Shown: piece after piece, positions 1 through 11,602 of the stretch
Layout of the letters: each line of letters opens with the position of its first letter
Position numbering within the stretch: the first letter of the stretch is position 1
The notes under the pieces: generated by a model
Databases searched by the model: none
What the model was told of the DNA's origin: nothing
What the model saw: the letters and a program-made list of their open reading frames with translations, nothing else
Made by a program: the position numbers and the translations under genes
Assembly: GCF_023091745.1 (NCBI RefSeq)
Contig: NC_068920.1
Span: 148,705,622 to 148,769,621, forward strand
Length of the DNA: 64,000 nucleotides
Direction: 5' to 3'
Origin: Budorcas taxicolor
Taxonomy: Eukaryota; Chordata; Mammalia; Artiodactyla; Bovidae

Positions 1-74
1 GATAGAACCCACGTCTTCTGCCTCTCCTGCATTGGCAGGAGGATTCTTCCCCTTTGAGCCACTGGAGAAACCCC
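1..74 (-). mobile_element. Bov-tA SINE, tRNA-like head only, cut by window start
   Basis: Read on the minus strand this gives the head of a ruminant tRNA-Glu-derived SINE: a degenerate 'ctccagtggctcaaag' A-box region, then 'aagaatcctcctgccaatg' and the 'gtgggttctatc' B-box region. The rest of the element lies outside the window. Bov-tA elements are non-coding and rely on LINE machinery, presumably BovB, for mobility (established knowledge). Confidence 0.8.
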
Positions 75-978
75 TTCCATCTGATCAACTTGCATAAATT
101 CTGTTCATGGCTTAGATTTCAGCCATCCTGCAAAAGATGACATAGAAGGGAAGTCTGAGCCCATCCTCAGAATCTATCTCTCCCACTGCTCACTTACATC
201 CTTTATCCCCAGAAGGTCGTGAAACTTGCACTGAGTGTCTATGCCCTGCAGTGTGCTCTCTTCAACCTGGACATGCAATAAACAAACTGTTAAAGATAAT
301 GTTCTCCATTCTTTCCACACTTTCCATTTTCTGGGCCATGTGCTACCCTCCTGTTATTTCTTATCCCTTTCCCCAAAGCATCCTTGGACTATAGACTCAT
401 CCAGAAAAAATAAGAACCATTAACTTCTGTAGTGATTGTGAATTTTAATCACAAACGCAGATGTTCAGATAATAAAATTTTCTTTTAATGTAGTCGAAGA
501 TGTTCAAGCACATCGTTTTTAGAGTCAAGTAGCTTTGTAATGTTTCTAACAGAAACAGCAGACTCTATCCACCTCTCTCACTTGTATTCCCACCTTATAG
601 AGGAGGCCACTTTCAACCTGGCTAGCTGATTTTTCCTGGGATAACCCACATGTTTCTATAGGGCATCCATATGCATCTATGCCTTGCTTTTTCCTTTTTA
701 GGCATTATCTACTGACTTCCTAAAGTGTAAGATGAGAAATCAGCTCTCTGACAATCCCCACTCTTAATGCAGACATGTGCCCTCACACCAACACCCTCAC
801 AACCCCCTTTCCTCAATAGTGATGATTTCTGTGCATCATGATGCTAGATTTCCTTTTTGTAATTTTTCTTTTTTGTTTTAATGTTGTATCCCTTTGTCCA
901 ATTAGAAATCTAAGTAGTCATAGCATTCTACATATTCCTAACTGAAGGGTAAACTCCTCTCTCTGTATATATACATAT
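75..978. other. No gene or repeat recognised
   Basis: Mixed unique-looking sequence. The longest open frame is 62 codons (235-423, +), with no recognisable domain and no codon pattern that looks real. No SINE or LINE signature was seen. Confidence 0.5.
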
Positions 979-1256
979 GAATATTAATTGGAAGCACTGG
1001 TGATAAAGCTGAAGCTCCAATACTTTGACCACCTGATGGGAAGAGCTGACTCTTTGAAAAACGCTAATGCTGGGAAAGATTGAAGGCAGCAGGAGAAGCG
1101 GACAACAGAGGATGAGATGGTTGGATGGCGTCACCGACTCAATGGACATGTGTTCAAACAAACTCTGGAAGATTGTGAAGAACAGGGAAGCCTGGCATGC
1201 TGCAGTCCATGGGGTCACAAAGAGTAGAAATGACTTAGCATCTGAACAACAACAAT
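979..1256 (+). mobile_element. BovB (RTE LINE) 3' end, AACAAC-tail type
   Basis: The segment follows the BovB 3' end: 'gctgaagctccaatacttt', 'tgatgggaagagctgactc', 'gaggatgagatggttggatg', 'ggggtcacaaagag', ending in 'gaacaacaacaat'. The internal block reads 'gattgtgaagaacagggaagcc', the form that goes with ACAAC tails elsewhere in the window. It is 5' truncated and has no open frame of its own. Confidence 0.9.
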
Positions 1257-1553
1257 ATGAAAACATTCATTAGGAATCTTTTAATCATCCCCCTATACTG
1301 AGCTAGATCTGTGCATAGCTGTTCCTGTGGCCTTTCCTTTTACGATCATCCTGGGAATTTGCCTACTTCCATTTTATTTCTTTTGGTTTAAATATTTTTT
1401 TACTTGGAACCTATCTCTTCCTTTTCCATGATTAAGTCCTCATTTATTGAAATTCATCCTCCAACAAAGAGTACATGAGAAGCAAAATTTTGATAACATA
1501 TTTATCTGATGGTGTTATTCTACACTTTTGTTTAAATGGTGATTTAGGTACAA

Positions 1554-1672
1554 TGGCAACCCACTCCAGTACTCTTGCCTGGAGAATCCCATGGAGGAAG
1601 GAGCCTGGTAGGCTACTAGTCCATGGGGTCGCAAAGAGTCGGACATGACTGGGGACTTCACGTTCACTTCAG
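1554..1672 (+). mobile_element. Bov-A SINE, 5' truncated, with 11 bp TSD
   Basis: A Bov-A monomer starts at 'tggcaacccactccagt' and ends at 'cttcacgttcacttcag'. It is flanked by perfect copies of 'tttaggtacaa' at 1543-1553 and 1673-1683, which marks it as a discrete retroposition event. The tRNA-like head is absent. Confidence 0.9.
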
Positions 1673-1683
1673 TTTAGGTACAA

Positions 1684-2596
1684 ATAGGATTTCAGGTCAA
1701 ACATAATTTTTCCCATGATGATTTTGAAGATGTTACTCATTTTATTCTATCTTCTTCTGTTGCTGTAGAAAGACTCTGCTTTAGTCACCTCTTGCTGAGA
1801 AGGAAACTGCCCCAGATCTTAGGGTTCCTAATCAGGATTGATCATTTGTCATGATTCTTCAGGTTGGCTGGTGCTGCTTTTGCTGGATTCACATGAGGTT
1901 CCTTATAGGATAACATTCATCTAGAGCATAGCTTGGGACTGGCTCAACTGGGGCTTTCTCTGCTTAGTGTTCCATCCTTAAGAAGGCTGGTCTGGACTGG
2001 GCTTCCTCACATGGCGGCAGCAGCTTTCCAGAAAGGCAAGACCCCAACACATTAGTAGCTTATTAAGCATATGTCTGAAATGTATTTTCTGATACCCAAT
2101 GGCCAGAGCAATTTACATAGCCAAAGCCGGAAACTTTGAGAGTTGATTATACAAGGGAGTAGGGTACTGGGCCGGGGGGCGGGGGTGTGTTGGTTCACCA
2201 GGTACCATTTGTGCAACAGTTTACAGTCCAGCTCCAAAGATTCACACCCCTATATATGCAAAACACTCTCAGGCCCTAAAAAGACCCCCACCCTGACTCA
2301 TCAAGTCATATCACTGAGTTTGAAATTCATGATCTCATGGTCTATATCAGACCTAGATATGGTGCAGGTTCTGTGGATGCTTCTCTTTTTGATCTGGAGA
2401 TTTGCAAATTAAAAAGACATGCAATTTGCCTTTCACACACACACAATAGTAAGAGAGGGACATGGTAACTGCAATGGGCACTGAATAGTAAGGGTAGAGG
2501 CAGGAGCACCAAGGTCACTGGTCCATAGCAATTCTGAAATCCAGCTGATTGCCTATCAGGGCAGCAGGTTAAGCCCAGTTATGATTAAGCCCAATT
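1684..2596. other. Unassigned; possible old repeat; G-rich tract
   Basis: No gene seen. The part around 1850-2110 ('ggctggtgctgctttt', 'cacatggcggcagcagc') resembles old mammalian interspersed repeats, but I cannot name a family. A G-rich run at 2162-2185 is listed separately. A short CA run lies near 2437-2446. Confidence 0.4.
2162..2185 (+). other. Putative G-quadruplex motif
   Basis: Four G tracts (GGG at 2162, GGG at 2169, six Gs at 2174, five Gs at 2181) are separated by loops of 4, 2 and 1 bases, which meets the usual G3+N1-7 rule. Nothing nearby shows that it is functional. Confidence 0.6.
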
Positions 2597-2606
2597 CTGT
2601 CCCTCA

Positions 2607-3659
2607 CAACAAACTGGAAAATTCTTCAAGAGATGGGAATACCAGACCACCTGACCTGCCTCTTGAGAAATCTGTATGCAGGTCAAGAAGCAACATTAGA
2701 ACTGGATATGGAACAACAGACTGGTTCCAAATTGGGAAAGGAGTATGTCAAGGTTGTATATTGTCACCCTGCTTATTTAACTTATATGCAGAGTGCATCA
2801 TGTGAAATGCCAGGCTGGATGAAGCACAAGCTGGAATCAAGATTGCCTCGAGAAATATCAACAACCTCAGATATGCAGATGACACCACCTGTATGCCCTT
2901 ATGACAGAAAGCAAAAAAGAACTAAAGAGCCTCTTGATAAAAGTGAAAGAAGAGAGTGAAAAAGCTGGCTTAAAACTCAACATTCAAAAAACAAAGATCA
3001 TGGTATCCAGTCCCATCATTTCATGGAAAATTGATGGGGAAACAATGGAAACAGTGACAGACTTTATTTTCTTGAGCTTCAAAGTCACTGCAGATGGTGA
3101 GTGCCACCTTGAAATTAAAAAACACTTGCTCCTTGGAAGAAAAGCTATGAACAACCTTGACAGCATATTAAAAAGCAGAGACATTACTTTGCTGACAGAG
3201 ATCTTATAGTCAAAGCTATGGTTTTTCCAGTAGTCATGTATGGATGTGAGAGGTGGACTATAAAGAAAGCTGAGTGCTGAAGAATTGATGCTTTTGGACT
3301 GTGGTGTTGGAGAAGACTCTTGAGAGTCCCTTGGACTGCAAGGAGATCCAACTAGACCATCCTAAAGGAAATCAGTACAGAATACTCATTGGAAGGACTG
3401 ATGCTGAAGCTGAAGCTCCAATACTTTGGCCACCTGTTGCCAAGAGCTGACTCATTGGAAAAGACCCTGATGCTGGGAAAGATTGAAGGTGGGAGGAGAA
3501 GGAAGTGACAGAAGATGAGGTGGTTGGATGGCATTACGACTTAATGGACATGAGTTTGAGTAAACTTCAGGAGCTGGTGACAGACAGGGCGGCCTAGCGT
3601 GCTGCAGTCCATGAGGTGGCAAAGAGTCAGACATGACTGAGCGACTGAACTGAACTGAA
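2607..3659 (+). mobile_element. BovB LINE, 5' truncated (1.05 kb) with 10 bp TSD
   Basis: This copy covers the C-terminal half of BovB reverse transcriptase and the 3' UTR. Visible pieces are 'PDHLTCLLRNLYAGQEA', 'GCILSPCLFNLYAE' and the catalytic YADD box (codons 2872-2883); the frame is lost just after the box. The end is 'gactgaactgaactgaac'. Perfect direct repeats 'ctgtccctca' at 2597-2606 and 3660-3669 bound it, so both ends of the insertion are known. BovB is an RTE-clade LINE that entered ruminants horizontally (established knowledge). This copy cannot encode an active protein. Confidence 0.92.
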
Positions 3660-3669
3660 CTGTCCCTCA

Positions 3670-4865
3670 AAAGTAGTTCTCCAATTCATGATTTTCCATG
3701 GTTTGGGGTTTTGCCCTCTCAGGATGCTTCCCTGTGAAACACTTTCTTTCCCATAAGAAATAGCCCATGTTCTCATCAGACCAGTTTTCTCAGACTCCTT
3801 CTTGACTGTAGAAAATTGAGAGGTCCAGAGATATCTTTTTTAATGATTTATGCCCCTTTAGTCCATTCTTGTGCAATACCTTTAAACTTTTTGTGGTCCT
3901 TCTACAAATCTGGTTGTTATTCACTCCATGTCCCAAAAGTCATGGCTATAATTCTTTTCAAGAGAACTCTCTCAACTTTTGTCCAAGTATATAATTGCAG
4001 TGAAATAACACTTTTGAGATTTTTAGAAGTGCTTCTTCCTAGTTGAGAGAATCTATTAGTCTGAGGTCTAAACAAAGGGTCTTTTGACCGAATCTTTGAT
4101 TTATTCTTTACCCTGAAGCCACTTTTCATTTGGAGTCTTGTGCCTGCTGGAGAGCCTGGAAATATTAAACAGTTTTATTTTTTGACCTCGTAAGTCTGGA
4201 TTGGAAATTCTGTTTGCATATTGAATAGTTCTCTCTTTAGCTAAATTCTGTCTTTCCATATCTTATCATATGTAACTAACAGAAGCCAATTGGCACTTGC
4301 AATATTCTGCCAGAAATGTTATCTGCATGTGCAGGTTAATTTGGTGCATTATTTTTTCTCAGGTAAATGCAAACAGTTGTTTTAACACTTGTTTCATTAC
4401 TACAAAACATGGAGCACCATCTTTTAAGCCTTTGGTATCAGTTTTATCCTTGCACTTCCTGCCTTCATCAATAAGCTCCTCATTATCCTTCCAGCCTCCC
4501 CCTTTGCCCCATGAAAAACCCAACAACCCATGCTTTAGGTCTTTTTTACAGCAGTGCTCTATTTCCAAACCAGTTTTCTGTTTTAGTTTTCTATATATGA
4601 AAACAAAGTCCTGTAAAATGGGATGGATATGCAAAGCACTCCACAAATTTGAAGAATAACTTTTATTATTATTTAAGAAGACATTCTGAGGATATAGAAA
4701 CTGGTCTGTTCTGTGAAAATGGGAGAAAGAACATGAATACCAACCTATTAACATTGTTCACTGATTTTTTTTTTTCCTTGAAATGTGGTATCAGAGACTT
4801 TCAATGTCTGCATCCCCTCCAAAGGTATAGTGCAAGAGAACTGAGGAAACAGGTATTTTGGGGTT
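3670..4865. other. No gene or repeat recognised
   Basis: AT-rich unique sequence. Overlapping open frames of 120 codons (+, 4297-4659) and 131 codons (-, 4359-4754) cover the same DNA. Neither shows a known motif, and frames on both strands at once suggest chance. A run of nine or more Ts lies near 4767. Confidence 0.45.
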
Positions 4866-5240
4866 TTGTTGTTGTTGTTGTTCAGTAGTGTCTCACTCTT
4901 TTGCAACCCCATGGACTGCAGCACCCCAGGTTTCCCTGTCCTTCACTGTCTCCCGGAGTTTGCTCAAACTGATGTCCATTGAGTGGATGATTCCATTCAA
5001 CCGTCTCATTCTCTGTTTCCCTCTTCTCCTCCTGCCCTCAATTTTCCCCAGAATTAAAGTCTTTTCTAATGAGTTGGCTCTTCACATCAGGTGGCCAAAG
5101 TCTTGGAGCTTCAGCTTCAGCATCAGTCCTTCCAGTGAATATCAGGGTTAATTTTCTTTAGAATTGACTGGCTTGATCTTCTTGCTGTCCACGGAATGCT
5201 CAAGACTCTTCTCCAGCATCACAGTTGTGAAGCCTCAAGC
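4866..5240 (-). mobile_element. BovB 3' end, AACAAC-tail type
   Basis: In reverse complement this reads from 'gtggtgttggagaagactc' near 5215 through the 3' UTR to an (AAC)n tail, seen as 'tgttgttgttgttgtt' on the plus strand at about 4867-4882. The block 'gacagtgaaggacagg' matches the AACAAC-tail class. Confidence 0.9.
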
Positions 5241-5279
5241 TGTGTATTTAATTAGAGAGTTGATTGAAAATACATTTAA

Positions 5280-5466
5280 CTCAGCTGGTAAAGAATCCTC
5301 TTGCAATGCTGGAGACCTGGGATTGATCCCTGGGTTGGGAAGATTCTGCTGGAGAAGGGAAAGGCTATCCACTCCAGTATTCTGGCCTAGAGAATTCCAT
5401 GGGATGTATAGTCCATGGGGTCGCAAAGAGTTGGACACAACTAGCGACTTCCACTTTCACTTTAGG
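5280..5466 (+). mobile_element. Bov-tA SINE
   Basis: The tRNA-like head begins inside the A box ('tcagctggtaaagaatcc'), the B box is 'gggattgatccctgg', and the Bov-A body follows ('ccactccagtattctggcc', 'gtccatggggtcgcaaag'), ending in 'cactttcacttt'. It is slightly truncated at the 5' end and I found no clear TSD. Confidence 0.88.
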
Positions 5467-6780
5467 CAAATTTAGGAAAGATAGATTGGTCTACATTTGC
5501 TCCTATGAATGGGTTTCAGTAACTAATAACAAGCAGGGATTTAGAAGAGCTGGTTTCCAGTGGCATCTCTAACAACAGCTGGATGACCTGGGACAGCTAC
5601 CTCCTTGCTCTGTGTTCTCATTTGTGATGTGGCAAAGTTCAGCCACCTGCTCTCCATCATCTCCCCTCATCTTAACAGTCAATCACAGAATAAGTTGAGC
5701 CTTGAAACAAATTGTTTTGAGTCTGGACTTAACATCAGAACAAGTCAGTGTTACTATTTGGGAAAACTCCAGAGACAATTTTCATAAAACATCTTGAGTT
5801 ATTTTAGTGCAGTCCCATAATAGTCCTAAGTTTTTCTTTATTAGTAAATTTGTTCACACAGTATACTGATGGGATAAATCTCTTTCTAAAAATATGTTGA
5901 TCACCCGCAGAGATTAATGTGATTTGGGTGATTAATCTAGTTTCTATTTTAATTGTGTGAAAGAGTTAAGTGTTCTGGCTGAATTGGGAATAAACTCTCC
6001 ACTTAATAAACACAAGGGCAGTGTGCACAAGACAATCTGTATGTCTGGATCTGAATCTATTTTATCATTTTATCTTATCCTCAGAGGAGTTTTCTTATTC
6101 TCAGGCTAGGAAACTTTCACAAAACATGGTCTCTGTGGATTAATTGAACATCTCTCCAAAGACAGGAAAGTCAAGAGACTTTTCTGCTGCAAAATGAATT
6201 CAACTCTCCAAATTGACAGTGCAGTTTCTTTCCGAGGCGCTTAATTGTTTACCAGATTATTGTAGTTTATAAGAAGATTCAAATTCAGGAACTGAAAGAC
6301 TCCACCTCTGAGACCTTACTAAGCTTAACATTAGTTTAAATATAACAGCTAATGTCTCTTTTGGGCTATACTGCTTGAAAAATGTATAATTTGATCAAAT
6401 AAATTAGTTGCACTGAGCTTTATCTTTACAGTCTGCTGAAGGGTAAAAAATAATACACATGAATATACTTTGTGAACTGCAAATTGCTATTAATATTTGA
6501 GAGCTTATTTTCATTCAGAGTGCTATTGCAGTTTGTTTCTTTTTACTGAAGACTTTTTAAATGAATAATGAAAAAATGTGAATTAAGCAAGTTTTATTAT
6601 TCCATATATATCAATTAAGAGATTTTGAAAAACTGATAGGTAATAATATCACGTGTTTCATTATTCCAAAGTGGGCACATCATTGTATCTTTTTAAGAAA
6701 TATGCTACATAGTAAATGCTTTACAATTTAAGGGATAATTCCCCAAAATTTGACTTTAAATGCACGTATAAGTGTTAATG
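5467..6780. other. Repeat-free AT-rich stretch
   Basis: No transposon signature and no credible open frame was seen. The part from about 5860 to 6660 is AT-rich, with homeodomain-like TAATTA/ATTAAT words and a forkhead-like TGTTTAC at 6247. It could be unique regulatory or neutral DNA, and the sequence alone cannot decide. Confidence 0.4.
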
Positions 6781-8290
6781 ACACCTACATATGAACAAGT
6801 GGGCCTGATTCGGTAAAAAGACACAGAAAATGGCAAGAATTGTAGAGCTGCTGGCTATCAAGTGTCACTGGACTCAGAAGGCAGCAGTTACAGAGAACAT
6901 GATCCAAGTGTACAGTGGAACACTATCATATTTTGTGAAATGAAGAAAGAAGCCCAGGAGTTGTCACAAAATGTGGTCATAAGGCAGGATGCCCAGTCAT
7001 TACATGGATAAATTCCACAGAAGCAAAGGGAAATCACCCTGAAAGGTTTTAGAAATGGTAATTCTGGAGTTTTCTTTGCAACTAATGTTGCTGCACATAG
7101 TTTAGACATCCCCGAGGCTGGTTGTTCAAAGTCCTCCACCAAAGGACATGGAGTCCTACATTCATCATTTTGGGTGAACAGGTGGAGCTGGAAGGACCAG
7201 GGTTTGCATTTACTTTTATCAGAACAAGGAAGAATACTAGTGACCCCAAGGGGAGCAAAAACCGGGAATTAAATTTAAGCAAATAGATGTTCCTTCTACA
7301 GCAGAGATAATAAAATCTTCTAGGGAAGATGTCATAAGTTCTTGGACTCGGTGCCTCCCACTGTGATTGGTCACTTCAAGCAGTCAGCCAAGAAGCTGAT
7401 TGAGGAGAAGGGAGCCTGGAAGCCCTGGAAGCCCTGGCAGCCGCCCTGGCCCACACGTCCAGTGCCACGTCGGGAGACCAGCACTCCTTGAGCAACTGGG
7501 ATGCGGGCGTTGTGACCATGATCTTGCAGTGCTCAATGGAAATGTCAAACAGTAATGATGCTTAGAAAGAACTTAAAGAGCAACTGGGTGAGGATATTGA
7601 TTCCAAAGTGAAGGGAATGGTCTTTCTCAAAGGAAAGCAGAGTGTTTGCTTTGATATTCCTACTGGATCAGTAAGTATAGGAAAAGTGGCATGATTTAAG
7701 GCATTGGCAGATTTCTGTGGCCACGGAGCAACCAGAGCTAGAAGGACCACGGGAGCGATATTGCAACTTCCAAGGACAGCCAGAAGGCAACTGAGGCTTC
7801 AGGGGACAGCGTGAGGGCAACTGAGGTAACAGGGCATAGCGGGAAAGAAGTGGGATCTTCAGAGGACAGCAACCAGGAGGCAGCAACAAAAGTAACAGAT
7901 TCCAAAACAAAGGCCAGAAGCAGAGTTTTAATAAAGCATTCAGACAGTACTTTGAAGTAGAGGATTTATTTGGGGAAAACAGAACCACGTTCAGCAACAT
8001 GGAACTGAACATTGTTATTCATACAAAGTTAAAAGCACATTACATTTCCTTCCTGATGACTTACTTTCCCAGTCCCCACCTCTTTGAGAGAGATAAGCTT
8101 CATCTAAATTATTTCATCTGATTGATGATTGTCATTTATAACTTTATTGTTACTTCTGTCTCAGGTATTCCTTTGGAAAAGGTATATGAACTCATTACAT
8201 ATTCTAATGTATTGTCTATAGATTGTAAGATAAAGTCAAGCATGTATCTGCTAATACTTTTTAGCTGGCCTGTTTTTATACTTAGGAATG
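6781..8290 (+). pseudogene. DDX21: Processed pseudogene of DDX21 (nucleolar RNA helicase 2), 5' truncated
   Basis: The source gene encodes a nucleolar DEAD-box RNA helicase. Translation in shifting frames recovers its C-terminal half in order and without intron gaps: 'LAIKCHWTQ' (about 6853), 'KKEAQELSQN' (about 6940), helicase motif V as ATNVAAHSLDIP (7080-7115, 'ARG' changed to 'AHS'), a frameshifted motif VI (about 7160-7195), the GUCT domain with VTMILQCS (about 7510-7540), and C-terminal FRGQ repeats at exactly 30 bp spacing (about 7768, 7798, 7828, 7858). Coding homology ends near 7950; the rest to about 8290 is probably 3' UTR. In-frame stops and several frameshifts make it dead. No poly(A) tail or TSD is obvious, because a SINE begins at 8303. 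The 5' boundary is approximate. Confidence 0.88.
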
Positions 8291-8302
8291 TCTCCTAATA
8301 AT

Positions 8303-8506
8303 AGGCTTCCCTGGTGTCTCAGATGGTAAAGAATCTACCTGCAATACAGGAGACCCATGTTCAATCCCTGAGTCAGGAAGGTCCCCTGGAGAAGGAAATG
8401 GCAATCCACCCCAGTATTCTTGCCTGGAGAATTCCATGAACAGAGGAGCCTGGCAGGCTACAGTCCATAGGATCTCAAAGAGTCAGACACAACTGAGCAA
8501 CTATCA
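8303..8506 (+). mobile_element. Bov-tA SINE
   Basis: A complete head ('ggcttccctggtgtctcag') is followed by 'agatggtaaagaatctacc', the B-box region 'gttcaatccctgagtcagg' and the Bov-A body, ending at 'aactgagcaactatcag'. It abuts the 3' UTR-like end of the DDX21 pseudogene. Confidence 0.9.
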
Positions 8507-8879
8507 GTCACTCATATGAGAGTTAATCTCCAAGTACCCATATTTCCATTGTTTACTCATTTAAATGTATCTCAAAAAAAACTGTAAATGACATATCAAT
8601 AATGTTCATGCATTATGTATTATCAGTATCTCTGACTAGTTCGGTAGATAGATTTCTAGAAGTTTCTGAACTTATTGGACCAAAGTTATGGATTTGACAC
8701 AAATTGACAAATTATTTTAAGAGAAGTTTGGGCTAATTTGTGCTGTAACAGGTAAATTGTTAGAATTCTCTTTACAATGCATGGTCCCACCATTAACATA
8801 TTTCCAAATATATTTCTAATTTGTCATGCAAAAAGGTGTTTTATCATTTCAATTCATGTAGCTTTTGTTATAATAGAGC
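8507..8879. other. No gene or repeat recognised
   Basis: AT-rich sequence without open frames of note and without recognised repeat signatures. Confidence 0.45.
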
Positions 8880-9045
8880 CACACTGTCCAAAACAGTAGC
8901 CACTGGCCGTATAATTTAAATTTAAATTAATTAAATTTAAATAAAATTAAAAATTCAGTTTCTCAGCTGCATGAACCACATTTCAAGTGTTCAATAACCA
9001 CATTATATTAGACAGTACAGAACATCACAAAAGTTCCTGCTGCTA
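8880..9045 (-). mobile_element. Old hAT-type MITE (MER3-like)
   Basis: Contains 'acactgtccaaaacagtagc', an AT-rich 'aatttaaatttaaattaatt' core, 'cacatttcaagtgttcaata' and 'agacagtacagaacat'. This is the layout of the eutherian 'tagccacatttcaagtgctcaatagcc' hAT element family. The family name is from memory; the class assignment is firmer than the name. Confidence 0.65.
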
Positions 9046-11376
9046 AAAAGGCTAGACTTTATGTTCTACATTAATTAATAATAACTATCCATTTTCAGTT
9101 GCAAATGGCAGACACAGACGCATAACTAAAATTGTTTAAAAAATAAAAATAAACTTCAAGAATGTGTTAGTATATTATTTTAAACAATCCACCCCCTGCC
9201 CACCCTACACACATCAGTCAGCTCTTAAATCTTGTCTTTTTCTTATTTTTGCCTTGTTCTCCACTTGGGGCAAAGAGCATGGTTTGTGGTTTATCATGTT
9301 TGCATAGCTAGTTCTCCCATTAAAGTTTGGACTTGACTTATTTTAATCACCTAATTAATTATAGGACATTTTTAAAGGATTATTATTTTTTTTTAAATTT
9401 TTTTAAATTCTTTTTTTTTTTAGTATTAAGTTTTTTATTTTTTTAATTTTTTTAAAGTTTATATTATTCCATTTTCCCATCTGCAAAATAATTACATTCA
9501 GTGTATTCACATATCTTATACAGATCACTGGAATATTTTTGTTTTTTCATTGGTTTTTTTACAATTTATAAATAAATACTGCCAAATTTATAGCTAGGCA
9601 CTTCACATTTCTATTCTTTGTCTCAGTGTAGTTATTTTAAAAAGTTATTTTCTAAAAACTTATGGCTAATTTCTAAGAAAATATTTGAATTTTTTGTATC
9701 TGTTTTTTACCTAGTTATTTTCTGTAACTAATTTATTGAGTGTAGTAGATTTTTCAGTTTATTATTTTGGGATATCTAACATATAATCTAAGTATTATCT
9801 TTGAATTATATTTCATTATCATTTGATATATATATCTTAATATATTGGTCTGAGTATAATCTTTGAATTATCTGTGGACTGTTTTTCTGTTTTGTTTCAG
9901 TTAGTTCTGATTATATTCATCCTTGTCTTTTTCATTCACTGGAACATTCTGACCTATTTTTTATTTAAAACTTAATAATATTTCATTCAGTTTTTTACTT
10001 TCTAAAATCACCTTGAAATGATTTAATACAGATTTTAAGTGCATCTTAGAAATCTCTATTTGATCACATATGAGACAACTTAAAAAATAATGTGTTTTGG
10101 AGATATACAGTATTTTTTTAATGTTTTGGGTTACCAAAATGAGTTTCTTTAGAAGAGGAGAAAAAATAAAGAAAATCTGTAATTCATAGGAAACAAAGAT
10201 AGTTTCAGTTATTTGGTCAAAGGGCAAAGCAATGAATAAACACGTAAAGCCTTCAGTGTCATTAAAAAAATTTTTTTTTTATTGCCAACTTTTCACTTTT
10301 TTTCTCCTTGTTGGATGACTAAACAGGAAGAGGGTAGCGTTGGTAAGCTGGCATTTACTCAGGTGCATCCCACTTGGCCTCAGGAGCAAGGTGAGCTCCG
10401 CTGGGGCCCAGTGCTCTGTCTCTCAGCCACCTCCCAAGTAAGTGTTCCCCAGACTCCTGAGTTGCAGTCTTGAGGGGACTGCTGCCCGCGGGTGGCTTCT
10501 CCCACATCACCCTTTCCTTCTCTCCCTGGCCCTCTTTCGGCTGCTTTAGTGAGAAGGCTCCATGCAAATTCAAGGCCAACTTTGTGCCACACCCAGGTCG
10601 TCAGCATCCTCAATTTCTACTTCTTCCTCTTGTATGCAGGGATTTAAGAACTAGCTTGATTTCGAATCTTCCGACTGGTCAGCCCTGACCATGGCGGAGA
10701 GGTAGAAGCAGTCTGAAATTCCTTTGAGGGGTGAATTTTATGGGAAAGTCAACACTAACTGCATGAACTCTTTCTGCCACTGTTTAGTTGTTTGTTTGTT
10801 TGTTTATTTTTTTAATTAAAAAACAAAATTCTTCTTCAGAGGGGCAATATCCCAAGATACAAGGATGCTCTATGTGTACCTCTTTTCAATTTTCCTTTTT
10901 CTACTTTGTAAACTGGAAGTCTCTAAATTGGAATGGAGGTGAAGGAGGATTGAAAAAAAATCAAATATTTATTGTGTTCCAGTCTGTGCACACATTGAGC
11001 AAGCATGTGACCTCTGGTTACTCACATGGTACCTCTGCTGAGTAAAAGGAGGTGGGTCTGAGTTTATTATTATTCTTTATTTTTGTTTTCTTGGTTGTAT
11101 CTTGGTTCGTTTCACAGTCAGCCAAAGTCCTGGGATCCTTGAAGGGGCAGGTAATAGAAGCGTATCCAGAATTATTTTATTGTCATTTTTGAAGCCATTG
11201 GATTTAACACACAGCATGAAAAATTACGTAAGTCCAAGAACATATTTCTCAGTAACCACACACAGTTGAAAGTCCAGTAGGAGAATACTGCCTCTTCTTG
11301 GATGTATTATCCATTTCTATCTTCAGTGTACTTTGCAGATAGATTCTACTTTAATATATCCTGTCTAGTATATTTT
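9046..11376. other. No gene recognised; AT-rich then moderately GC-rich
   Basis: 9046-10280 is very AT-rich with T-runs near 9386-9420 and 10266-10280. 10320-10700 is more GC-rich and carries 63-77-codon frames on both strands with no recognisable product. A 'tttgtttgtttgttt' run lies near 10790-10804. I see nothing else. Confidence 0.45.
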
Positions 11377-11602
11377 GGGGCTTCCCTGGTGGCTCAGATG
11401 TAATGAATCTGCCTGCAAGGCAGGAGACCCAGTTTTAACTCCTGGGTCGGGAAGATCGCCTGGAAAAGGGAATGGCTACACACTTCAGTATTCTTGCCTG
11501 GAGAATCCCATGGAGAGAGGAGCCTGGTGGGCTGTAATTCATGGGGTTGCAAAGAGTAGGACAAAACTGAGGGACTAACATTTTCACTTTTTTCTTTTTC
11601 AA
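11377..11602 (+). mobile_element. Bov-tA SINE, probable 8 bp TSD
   Basis: Full element: 'ggcttccctggtggctcag' head, 'tgggtcgggaagatcgcc', the Bov-A body, then a T-rich tail. 'tatatttt' occurs at 11369-11376 and 11603-11610. That TSD is short and low in complexity, so the ends are tentative. Confidence 0.9.

Noticed and set aside
4297..4754. 120- and 131-codon frames on opposite strands as genes
   Set aside because: They overlap antiparallel in AT-rich DNA, with no known motif, and nothing ties them to a gene structure.
7668..8012. 114-codon minus-strand frame
   Set aside because: It is antisense to the DDX21 pseudogene repeats; its Leu/Pro-rich look comes from the FRGQ repeat DNA.
10320..10700. 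GC-richer patch as a CpG island promoter or exon
   Set aside because: CpGs are few, no clear splice sites frame an open reading frame, and frames occur on both strands.
11377..11460. tRNA-Glu gene at SINE heads
   Set aside because: The A and B boxes belong to Bov-tA heads. They are followed by Bov-A bodies, and the tRNA arms no longer pair properly.
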